From: Acidimicrobiaceae bacterium | GTDB taxonomy: Bacteria; Actinomycetota; Acidimicrobiia; Acidimicrobiales; Ilumatobacteraceae | Direction of reading: 5' to 3' | Assembly (NCBI GenBank): GCA_947487095.1 | Contig: CANKVI010000006.1 | Coordinates: 1-22,894 of the forward strand | Length of the DNA: 22,894 nt | Translations under genes and position numbers: made by a program | The notes under the pieces: model-generated | Seen by the model: the letters and a program-made list of their open reading frames with translations, nothing else | Database searches by the model: none | Told to the model about the DNA's origin: nothing | Shown here: one piece after another, positions 1 through 7,047 of the stretch | Position numbering within the stretch: the first letter of the stretch is position 1 | Layout: every line of letters starts with the position of its first letter

Positions 1-332
1 GCGTGACCTGGCCTTGGTTGGGTCAGCGGCTTCTTTGTGGCTCCTGGAGCAGGAGACATTTCCTCGTGCCATACATCGCTACGAAACCACTCTGAGTTTT
101 TGATTTCAATAGCAACGGGAGATCCCAATGTGCGACCATGACGAATTCCGCCAATCAGCACAATCTCGTCTTGCTCAAACCGCTGCCGCGGACCGCGACC
201 ATAGCCCAGACGGCGGCGACCAAGTTCGGCTTGAATGTCTTCGGCAGTCACCTTCATTCCAGCAGGAAGGCCTTCCACAATGACGACCAACGCTTGGCCG
301 TGGCTTTCACCTGCAGTGAGATAACGCAACAT
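1..332 (-). CDS. aroC: Chorismate synthase, N-terminal part (cut by left window edge)
   Basis: Chorismate synthase converts 5-enolpyruvylshikimate-3-phosphate to chorismate, the last step of the shikimate pathway, and needs reduced FMN. I translated this stretch by hand from an ATG at 332. It opens with the family signature [10 protein letters not shown] (residues 3-12), which includes the conserved His11. [19 protein letters not shown] and [18 protein letters not shown] follow, both typical of the N-terminal third of the enzyme. About 110 of the usual 360-400 residues are present and the frame is open to the edge. An in-frame stop lies two codons upstream of the ATG, so this is the first possible start. 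The gene follows aroE after 42 bases that contain a G-rich stretch but no well-spaced Shine-Dalgarno (SD) sequence. Its position directly after aroE is expected for an aro cluster. Identification is secure. Confidence 0.95.
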   Translation of the reverse strand, partial: MLRYLTAGESHGQALVVIVEGLPAGMKVTAEDIQAELGRRRLGYGRGPRQRFEQDEIVLIGGIRHGRTLGSPVAIEIKNSEWFRSDVWHEEMSPAPGATKKPLTQPRPGH

Positions 333-374
333 GCCCTACAGGCTACCCGTGCTCCCCCTCAGGAATCGGGACAA

Positions 375-1196
375 TTACGACGTGCGTTGCGCAAGTGTGG
401 CAAGCGCAGCATCGCGCATCACTTGCGGGTCTGGAGTCATGCCACACCACAGTTCTTCTTGACGAACTGCCTGACAAATCAACATCCAAAGACCATCAAT
501 CGTGCGTGCCCCTGCTTGTCGTGCCTGAGCAAGAAAAGCAGTTTCTAGAGGGTGATACACCGCATCAAGAACTGTTAGCGCACGGTGAAGAAATGTCGCA
601 CTTACTGGCGATTCATTTGTTCCCATTCCTACCGAAGTGGTGTTGACGAGCAACGTTGCATCGGCAATATCTTTTTCGGTTCCCACACGCGCAACATCTG
701 CGCACTCACTTGCTTCGCTTGCTCGTGATTGCGTGCGGTTGATCACGGCGATATCTGCCGCTCCACGAAGTCCAAGTGCGGCGATTACTGCTCGTGCTGT
801 ACCACCAGCTCCAAGCACCACTGCACGACTTCCTTCAATGCTGGCACCACCGCGAACGAGTGCATCGCAACAGCCATCACCATCGGTATTTGCTCCGCGT
901 AATGCGCCAGTGTCGCCAAAAACAATCGTGTTCACAGACCCAGAGCGCTGCGCTATCTCGTCATAATTCTGCACAAGTGCAAACGCTGCGTCTTTATGAG
1001 GCATGGTGATGCTTAATCCGAGCATTCCAGCATCTCGGGCAGCGAATACCTCTTCTTCAAAATATTGTGCATCAACATCAATAGCGACATATCGCCATGG
1101 CTTAGACATTCGTGCAAACGCTGCGTTGTGAATTGTTGGAGAAAGGCTTTGCGTAACCGGGGATCCGAGTACTGCAGCAATGGTTTTCAGTTTCAC
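375..1196 (-). CDS. aroE: Shikimate dehydrogenase
   Basis: AroE reduces 3-dehydroshikimate to shikimate with NADPH, in the cytoplasm. The 273-residue product has the usual length. The substrate-binding motif SLSPTIHN is at residues 17-24. The catalytic lysine lies in MPHKD (Lys68) and its partner aspartate in NTDGDG (Asp105). The NADP-binding glycine loop GAGGTARA is at 129-136 and NRT, which contacts the cofactor phosphate, is about 25 residues later. The start is GTG and overlaps the mltG stop as GTGA (4 bases), so translation is probably coupled to mltG; no clear SD is visible. The alaS-ruvX-mltG-aroE-aroC order is classical for actinobacteria. It could in principle be a quinate/shikimate paralogue, but the context favours the biosynthetic enzyme. 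Confidence 0.95.
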   Translation of the reverse strand: MKLKTIAAVLGSPVTQSLSPTIHNAAFARMSKPWRYVAIDVDAQYFEEEVFAARDAGMLGLSITMPHKDAAFALVQNYDEIAQRSGSVNTIVFGDTGALRGANTDGDGCCDALVRGGASIEGSRAVVLGAGGTARAVIAALGLRGAADIAVINRTQSRASEASECADVARVGTEKDIADATLLVNTTSVGMGTNESPVSATFLHRALTVLDAVYHPLETAFLAQARQAGARTIDGLWMLICQAVRQEELWCGMTPDPQVMRDAALATLAQRTS

Positions 1197-2392
1197 GGCA
1201 GCAGTCCGGCTTGACGAGCTGTCTCAACATTTGCTTCGTGCTGTTCCAACGTGGCGGCAAAAGCATGTCCGCCTTCTTTATCCGACAGCACGTAGTACAA
1301 GTAGCGGCAGGGCTTTGGAACATTTGCACATAAAGGATCGGTTCCCGCAGGGTTCGGCGCTGGATTTAATGCAGCAATGATCGAGGCACGACCAGGATTA
1401 GCAATTGGTGTTGGAGGCAAACCTTTGTTGATATAGGTGTTGTATGGAGTATCAGCAGCCTTCAGTGTTGCAAAATCGGCGTCTGCTGGTGCGTTGTACA
1501 ACAACGTTGCATCAATCTGTAGCAACATCTTGATTTCGAGACGGTTGTAAATGACACGCGCAATCTTTGCGCGATCAGCGCCCACTTTTGCTTCTCGTTC
1601 AATCATGGAAGCGACGATCAACACTTTGTATGGGGACAGCCCAACTTTTGCTTGTGAATCGTCAATCCCCTCTTGAGATGCGACCCTGACCATTTGCTTG
1701 GCAAGCTGTTGCACCACTTGCTTCTCGTTTTGATCGTTAGAAATTTGATACGTGTCGGGGAACAGCAAACCCTCTAAAGAAGCTTGGCCCTCAGGACGAT
1801 ATGGCGTTTCGATTGATGGATCATTGGCCATTGCAATGAATTGATCTGCGTTTAAGCGCAATGTCTTTTCAGCAAGACGTGCTCCCATTTGTGAAATGGT
1901 GTATCCCTCTGGGAAGGTCACCTTCTGATAGGTGGCCGATGGCGGAGTTTTCAGCACTGCCATGATGTTGCCCATGTGATCTTTTGGCGCAATGGTGTAG
2001 TAACCGGGGATTAGCTCAACCCCTCCTTTGCGCGACACATACCACGAGAACACACTCGCACTGGAAACAAACCCATCGTCAGCAAGTCGTTGACTAACCG
2101 ATGCAATGGTGTCGCCTTCGAGAACAGTGAACGATTGTGGGTCACCTTTGCCAGATGGATTGACTTGGTGTACGTACCACCAGCCAATAGCACCCATGAG
2201 CAAAGTAACCACTGCGACTGCAGCAGCAACAATAAGGAATGGCCGCGACAAACTTCTCAAGTCATGTGGCAAAGCATCAACTTCGAGCTGATCCGAACGA
2301 TGCAATGCATCTGGGTTGTCCCAGGGATCTTCGTACCAGTTTTCGGCAGGTTGATCCTCGGTTTTGCGAATCTTGATCAGTGGATCAATCAC
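1193..2392 (-). CDS. mltG: Endolytic murein transglycosylase MltG (YceG family)
   Basis: MltG is a membrane-anchored lytic transglycosylase that cuts nascent glycan strands and is thought to set strand length during peptidoglycan synthesis. The 399-residue protein has an acidic cytoplasmic N-terminus (1-50), one membrane segment at about 51-75, and a LysM-like region around 84-135. The YceG catalytic domain follows. It contains ASMIEREAK with the predicted catalytic Glu265 and the conserved block PYNTYINKGLPPTPIANPG (316-334). Two cysteines (355 and 362) lie in the exported C-terminal part, in a short insert. The GTG start at 2392 overlaps the ruvX stop by 8 bases, and a weak GGAAG lies about 9 bases upstream. 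The gene ends in a 4-base overlap with aroE. Family assignment is secure; the disulfide idea is inference. Confidence 0.93.
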   Translation of the reverse strand: MIDPLIKIRKTEDQPAENWYEDPWDNPDALHRSDQLEVDALPHDLRSLSRPFLIVAAAVAVVTLLMGAIGWWYVHQVNPSGKGDPQSFTVLEGDTIASVSQRLADDGFVSSASVFSWYVSRKGGVELIPGYYTIAPKDHMGNIMAVLKTPPSATYQKVTFPEGYTISQMGARLAEKTLRLNADQFIAMANDPSIETPYRPEGQASLEGLLFPDTYQISNDQNEKQVVQQLAKQMVRVASQEGIDDSQAKVGLSPYKVLIVASMIEREAKVGADRAKIARVIYNRLEIKMLLQIDATLLYNAPADADFATLKAADTPYNTYINKGLPPTPIANPGRASIIAALNPAPNPAGTDPLCANVPKPCRYLYYVLSDKEGGHAFAATLEQHEANVETARQAGLLP

Positions 2393-2822
2393 GTGTTGGG
2401 TCTTCCATCATCTTTCTGCCATCAAGCCATGACTGCAACATGACTGCGGCAGCAACCTTGTCAATCACCTTGCGACGATCTTGTGCATTCATGTTTTGCT
2501 CCATCAAAATGCTGTCTGCAGTTACCGTCGTCCGACGTTCATCACAGGTGAGAACTGGCACACTCAACACGCTAGTCAACTGCTCTACTTCAGCGATGGC
2601 AGACTTTGCCGCATCACCAAGAGTTCCATTCATATGCAATGGAAGCCCAACAACAACGCATTCAATTTCATATTCAGTCACCAAATTGGCAATTGCCCGA
2701 TAGTCGGTTTCACGCGATCCGGTACGTTGCAACACCGTCAATGGCGTCGCAATAGTTCCACTTCGGTCGCTCGTTGCGACACCAATTCGCTTACTCCCGA
2801 GATCAATCCCGAGTGCGCGCAC
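2385..2822 (-). CDS. ruvX: Putative pre-16S rRNA nuclease / Holliday-junction resolvase-like protein RuvX (YqgF)
   Basis: RuvX/YqgF is an RNase H-fold nuclease implicated in pre-16S rRNA 5' end maturation; a Holliday-junction role has also been proposed. I place the start at the GTG at 2822, one base after the alaS stop. This gives 145 residues, the normal family size, and puts GIDLGSKRIGVATSD at residues 5-19 with catalytic Asp7. VVVGLPLHMNGT, DERRTTVTA and a C-terminal IDKVAAAVMLQSWLD, which carries the last acidic residue, complete the family pattern. The open frame continues 39 codons further upstream inside alaS, with a possible ATG at 2876, but that extension does not resemble the family. 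The end overlaps the mltG start by 8 bases. No clear SD is seen, so coupling to alaS is likely. Confidence 0.9.
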   Translation of the reverse strand: MRALGIDLGSKRIGVATSDRSGTIATPLTVLQRTGSRETDYRAIANLVTEYEIECVVVGLPLHMNGTLGDAAKSAIAEVEQLTSVLSVPVLTCDERRTTVTADSILMEQNMNAQDRRKVIDKVAAAVMLQSWLDGRKMMEDPTRD

Positions 2823-2823
2823 G

Positions 2824-5454
2824 TTATGAACCAGACACCCTGCCCAAGGCAGCACGTGCCAAATTGAGTGCTTCATCCAATGCAGCCGGATTCTTTCCGC
2901 CAGCAGTTGCGATATCGCCCTTGCCACCGCCACCGCCACCTACTGCTTTTGCAGCATCTTTAATGAGTTCACCAGCAGCAACGTCAAGTCCGTTACCTAC
3001 TGCTGCAACTAATGCAACGCCACCCGTGTCCGTGACTCCACCAAGCACGACGGCTTGGATGGTTGGGCTCTGACGAATGGCTAGTGCAAGTTCGCGCAAA
3101 TCGTTTGGCGAAATGCCATCAACCCGTGCAACAACCTGTCCGTTCGTTGCCTGAGCTATCAACTCTCCCGCACGTGAGCGAGCCTGCGCAGAACGAAGTT
3201 GCTTGATTTCATCGGATAGCGATTTCACTTCATCGAGCTTGCGCTGCACTGTGGACATGATGTCGCTCGGCTGCGTGCCAAGAAGTTCAGCCGTTTCAGT
3301 CAAGGTGCGTGTGGTCTCGAGCAAATAATTGAATGTATTCTCGCCTGTGACCGCTTCGATGCGACGCAAGTTGGAACCGATAGACGATTCGGAAACGACT
3401 TTGATGATTCCGATGTCACCTGTTGCCTTGACGTGCGTACCTCCGCACAATTCGAATGTCTTCCCTGCCTCCAGCACACGCACGGTGTCTCCGTACTTGT
3501 CGCCAAAGAACGCAATTGCCCCTGCGGCTGTTGCTTCGTCTTTCGATGTCTCGTAATTCTTCGTTGCAGAGTTTGCGAACACCTGCTCATTTGCGAGTCG
3601 TTCTATTTGTTCAATTTCATGTGCGCTCACTGCGGCGTAATGGCTGAAGTCAAAGCGCAAGCGGTCTGGAGAAACAAGCGAACCAGCTTGCTTCACGTGC
3701 TCGCCGAGCACCTCGCGCAATGCCCAGTGCAAAATGTGTGTTGCCGTGTGATTACGACGCGTTGCGTCTCGGTCAGCAACATTGATAGCCACGCGAGCGC
3801 TTTGCCCAGCGGTGACGGACCCGCGAACGATTTTGCCAATGTGTTTGCGAAGACCAGGGAGAGCAAACATGGTGTCGAGCACTTCAATTTCACCAGTTGA
3901 TGTGGTGATGGTGCCAACGTCGCCTACCTGGCCGCCGCTTTCGGCATAGAACGGAGTGACATCAAGGAATACATCGACGTCTTCTTGTTCACCATCTTGC
4001 ACAGGAATGACCGCGAGCACATTGGCTTCGCATGCTGTTTCCTCATAGCCAACGAACTCGGTAATGCCATGAGCTTCCATGACGTGGCGATATGCCTCGA
4101 TGGTGGCTTCACCAACTTTTGCGCCCTTACGAGCACTCTTTGCGCGATCGCGCTGGGCGCCCATTTCTTGTTCAAAGCCAGCAACGTCTACTCGGACGTT
4201 GCGTTCACCAGCAATTTCTTGTGTGAGCTCGAGCGGAAAGCCATAGGTGTCGTGCAGCAGAAACGCTGAAGGCCCAGCTAACTCTTGTGAACCGCTAGAG
4301 AGTTCATCTTCCAGAATGGTGAGCCCGGTCTTCAGGGTTTGACGAAAGCGTTCTTCTTCCTTCGTCATTACTCCAAGAATGAAGTCTTTATTACCCAGCA
4401 AGTCTGGATACGCCGCAGACATGATGTCGATTGCTGTCTCGGAGAGCTTTGGCATTACCAGTTTCTCGGTGCCCAACAAATAAGCGTGACGAACAGCGCG
4501 ACGAATAATGCGACGCAGTACATACCCACGGTTTTCATTGGACGGAAACACACCGTCATTAATGAGCATGGTTGCCGAGCGAGCATGCTCTGCAAGTACG
4601 CGCAGACTGAAACTGTCACGATCCTCATAGTTGCCAATTTGATATTTGCGACTGGTAAGAGACTGACCCTGTTCGATGAGCGGGAACAACACGTCGGTTT
4701 CCCAAACGGAGTCCGTTCCTTGCATCAACGCAAGAATGCGCTCTAAGCCAGCACCCGTGTCGATCGACGGTTTAGGTAATGGCGTTCGCGATCCATCCTT
4801 TGCTTGGTTGAACTGCATGAACACCAAGTTCCAAAATTCAAGAAATCGATCGCCGTGCGGATCGTGTAGCGGTCCACCTTCCGGACCAAATGATGGTCCG
4901 CGGTCAATATGAATTTCTGAGCATGGACCACATGGCCCTGTCTCGCCCATTTGCCAGAAGTTATCTTTGTCGCCGAGTCGCTGAATACGATCCATCGGCA
5001 CGCCAACCTGTTCATGCCAAATTGCCTCTGCCTCATCATCGCTTTCATGAACGGTGATCCACAGTCGATCGCCATCAAAACCAAACACTTCAGTGACAAG
5101 TTCCCACGACCATGGAATGGCATCACTCTTGAAATAATCACCGAACGAGAAGTTGCCCATCATTTCGAAGAACACCAAGTGACGCTTGGTGCGGCCAACA
5201 TCGTCTAAGTCGTTGTGCTTGCCACCTGCACGTGCACATTTCTGCACGGTAACCGCGCGGCTATATGGTGCTTGCTCATCGCCTACGAAATATGGTTTGA
5301 ACGGAACCATTCCTGCAACGGTGAACAGCACGGTTGGATCATGTGGAATGAGACTGGCGGATTTAACTCGCGTATGCCCCTTGTCTGCGAAGTAGCCAGA
5401 GAACGACTCGCGCAAATCATTTGCAGAGGAAATTGGGGGGCGAGAACCAGACAT
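2824..5454 (-). CDS. alaS: Alanine--tRNA ligase
   Basis: AlaRS charges tRNA-Ala and hydrolyses mischarged Ser- and Gly-tRNA. The 876-residue product is full length. The class II catalytic core fills about residues 1-250, with RAGGKHNDLDDVGRTKRH (75-92), FFEMMGNFSFGDYFK (95-109) and GAGLERIL (234-241). The editing domain has the zinc-binding set HTATH (His569, His573) and CGGTH (Cys670, His674). A coiled region follows at about 715-760. The C-Ala domain ends with a six-glycine loop (839-844) before KGDIATAGGKNP. The start is ATG at 5454, with no convincing SD in the 33-base gap to the small upstream gene. The stop is one base before the ruvX GTG. All catalytic and editing residues I could check are present. 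Confidence 0.97.
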   Translation of the reverse strand: MSGSRPPISSANDLRESFSGYFADKGHTRVKSASLIPHDPTVLFTVAGMVPFKPYFVGDEQAPYSRAVTVQKCARAGGKHNDLDDVGRTKRHLVFFEMMGNFSFGDYFKSDAIPWSWELVTEVFGFDGDRLWITVHESDDEAEAIWHEQVGVPMDRIQRLGDKDNFWQMGETGPCGPCSEIHIDRGPSFGPEGGPLHDPHGDRFLEFWNLVFMQFNQAKDGSRTPLPKPSIDTGAGLERILALMQGTDSVWETDVLFPLIEQGQSLTSRKYQIGNYEDRDSFSLRVLAEHARSATMLINDGVFPSNENRGYVLRRIIRRAVRHAYLLGTEKLVMPKLSETAIDIMSAAYPDLLGNKDFILGVMTKEEERFRQTLKTGLTILEDELSSGSQELAGPSAFLLHDTYGFPLELTQEIAGERNVRVDVAGFEQEMGAQRDRAKSARKGAKVGEATIEAYRHVMEAHGITEFVGYEETACEANVLAVIPVQDGEQEDVDVFLDVTPFYAESGGQVGDVGTITTSTGEIEVLDTMFALPGLRKHIGKIVRGSVTAGQSARVAINVADRDATRRNHTATHILHWALREVLGEHVKQAGSLVSPDRLRFDFSHYAAVSAHEIEQIERLANEQVFANSATKNYETSKDEATAAGAIAFFGDKYGDTVRVLEAGKTFELCGGTHVKATGDIGIIKVVSESSIGSNLRRIEAVTGENTFNYLLETTRTLTETAELLGTQPSDIMSTVQRKLDEVKSLSDEIKQLRSAQARSRAGELIAQATNGQVVARVDGISPNDLRELALAIRQSPTIQAVVLGGVTDTGGVALVAAVGNGLDVAAGELIKDAAKAVGGGGGGKGDIATAGGKNPAALDEALNLARAALGRVSGS

Positions 5455-5487
5455 TTGCCAACAGTCTAGTTCGGCAACACGTATTGG

Positions 5488-5733
5488 CTAATTCTGATTT
5501 TGTGTAATCGTTACCGATTCGGACTCGAAATGAATGACTTCTTCGTCTTTACGCAAATTGCGCACAATTTCCATGCCCTGTTGCGCCAGCTTCACAGCAC
5601 CTTCAAGAACATCTGCCGCAATCTGGGCAGGGGTCAACTGCTCTGCAGCAGCGCGTGCTTTATTCTTCGCATAGCGAACACCAAAGACACCGGCGAACGC
5701 GCCGAGTACAAACCAAAACAGTCGCTTCATCAT
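5488..5733 (-). CDS. Small membrane-anchored protein upstream of alaS (DUF6167-like)
   Basis: This is an 81-residue protein of unknown function. A positively charged start (MMKRLF) leads into a single hydrophobic segment at about residues 5-21. A basic stretch (YAKNKARAAAEQ) and an amphipathic, probably helical region follow, then an acidic and polar tail ending QNQN. Small proteins of this design, annotated as DUF6167 or similar, commonly sit next to alaS in actinobacteria, and I infer that relationship from size, topology and position. The start is well supported: ATG at 5733 preceded by GGAGGG (5742-5747) at 8-base spacing, one of the best SD sequences in the window. It lies 33 bases after rarA and 33 before alaS. 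No catalytic motif is visible. A membrane-tethered accessory role is possible but unproven. Confidence 0.8.
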   Translation of the reverse strand: MMKRLFWFVLGAFAGVFGVRYAKNKARAAAEQLTPAQIAADVLEGAVKLAQQGMEIVRNLRKDEEVIHFESESVTITQNQN

Positions 5734-5766
5734 TGAGATAACCCTCCAACGCCAATGGGCTTTGCC

Positions 5767-7047
5767 CTAACGGTCGTTTTGTGACGGCCGATAGTACGGA
5801 ATCTGTGGAACAGCCCGCCCTGTAGTTTGCGCAGGTAAATAGTCCTGTTCCACCTTTTCAGCTTGCAATTGAGCATTATGAGGCGATTGGTACCCCACTC
5901 CATGACCAATCTCTTGAGCACCGGAGTAATGCGCGTCTCTCAGGTGTGCTGGAACTTCAACGTCTACCCCGTTACGAATGTCGGCTCGTGCGTTCCAAAT
6001 AGCTTGGGCCGAGCTATTGCTCTTTGGCGCCCGAGCCAGGTAGACGGCGCACTGTGAAAGATTGAGTTGCGCTTCAGGTAGCCCCACATGATCTACAGCC
6101 TGAGCTGCCGCAACGGCAATCACCAATGCTTGAGAATCGGCCATACCTATATCCTCGGATGCGAAAATGATCATTCGCCGCGCAATGAAGCGTGGATCGT
6201 CACCTGCTTCGAGCATGCGAGCAAGCCAAAATACCGAAGCATCAACGTCGCTTCCGCGCATACTTTTGATGAACGCCGATACCACGTCGTAGTGATCATC
6301 GCGACCGTAACGCAGTGAGCTCACACCGAGCGCTGCCTCAACGTGATCTAGCGTTACCTCTTGCGGACGTGCGAGAGCACACGCAACTTCAAGCGCTGTC
6401 AAACTTTGACGACCATCTCCACCAGAGAGTTGCATCAGTTTGGCAATGGCGTCTTCAGTTGCACTGAGCGCTTCCGCTTCTAATCCACGAATAAGTAATA
6501 CTCGAATGTCTTCGGTTTGCAATGGCTCTAGCCGAAACAAGGTGCTGCGACTACGTAACGGTGCATTCACTTCAAAATACGGATTCTCCGTTGTTGCACC
6601 GATGAGCGTGATGATTCCACTTTCAACCGAAGGCAACAAAGCATCTTGCTGCGACGTGGAGAACCGGTGGATCTCATCAACGAACACAATCGTTGACTTG
6701 CCATGCTGGCCAAGTCGATCTGTTGCGCGTTCAATAGCTTCACGAACATCTTTGACTCCAGAGGTCACCGCCGAAAGCCGCTCGAATGCGCGGTTCGTAG
6801 TCAGCGCAACGACTTCAGCAAGGGTGGTCTTCCCCGTTCCGGGTGGTCCCCACAGGATGACCGATGACAAACGATCGGCCTCAATGAGTTTGCGAAGTGG
6901 AGCCCCTTTGGCAACTAAGTGCTGTTGACCAACAATTTCATCGAGACTCTTTGGTCGCAAGCGTGCAGCAAGAGGAGCTTGACCACGCAAACGATCGTTC
7001 ACCGCTGCTGTAAAAAGATCTTCGGCGTTTCCCACCGAACGCGACAC
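5767..7047 (-). CDS. rarA: Replication-associated recombination protein A (RarA/MgsA, AAA+ ATPase)
   Basis: RarA is a clamp-loader-like AAA+ ATPase that acts at stalled replication forks. The 426-residue product matches the family length. The N-terminal RPKSLDEIVGQQHLV is typical. Walker A is GPPGTGKT (67-74), Walker B with DEIH is at 124-127, and FSTSQQDALLP follows. Sensor 1 is GATTENP (150-156), and the arginine-finger region LRSRSTLFRLEPL is at 164-176. The C-terminal half fits the RarA oligomerisation domain, with a conserved SEDIGMAD stretch. RuvB, also in this window, is distinct: it lacks the ENP sensor form and is shorter. The start is GTG at 7047, sharing one base with the aspS stop (TAGTG), so translation is probably coupled to aspS. 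Confidence 0.95.
   Translation of the reverse strand: MSRSVGNAEDLFTAAVNDRLRGQAPLAARLRPKSLDEIVGQQHLVAKGAPLRKLIEADRLSSVILWGPPGTGKTTLAEVVALTTNRAFERLSAVTSGVKDVREAIERATDRLGQHGKSTIVFVDEIHRFSTSQQDALLPSVESGIITLIGATTENPYFEVNAPLRSRSTLFRLEPLQTEDIRVLLIRGLEAEALSATEDAIAKLMQLSGGDGRQSLTALEVACALARPQEVTLDHVEAALGVSSLRYGRDDHYDVVSAFIKSMRGSDVDASVFWLARMLEAGDDPRFIARRMIIFASEDIGMADSQALVIAVAAAQAVDHVGLPEAQLNLSQCAVYLARAPKSNSSAQAIWNARADIRNGVDVEVPAHLRDAHYSGAQEIGHGVGYQSPHNAQLQAEKVEQDYLPAQTTGRAVPQIPYYRPSQNDR

Noticed and set aside
138..548. Open frame on the plus strand, 136 residues
   Set aside because: It lies opposite aroC and aroE, which have clear family motifs on the other strand. Its translation has no recognisable domain. 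The same applies to the other plus-strand open frames, for example 2090-2443, 3433-3900, 6440-6928, 9084-9545, 14243-14680 and 21178-21696.
2823..2939. 39-residue N-terminal extension of RuvX
   Set aside because: It overlaps the end of alaS in another frame and does not resemble YqgF proteins. The GTG at 2822 gives the normal length and opens just before GIDLG.
2923..2940. Six-base repeat (CACCGC-like) that might be a phase-variable microsatellite
   Set aside because: It encodes the six-glycine loop typical of the AlaRS C-terminal domain. It is only about three units long, and an extra or missing unit would not shift the frame.
5757..5767. GGGC-TTT-GCCC inverted repeat at the rarA stop as a terminator
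   Set aside because: The stem is only 4 bases, the loop 3 bases, and no T-run follows, so it is probably chance.
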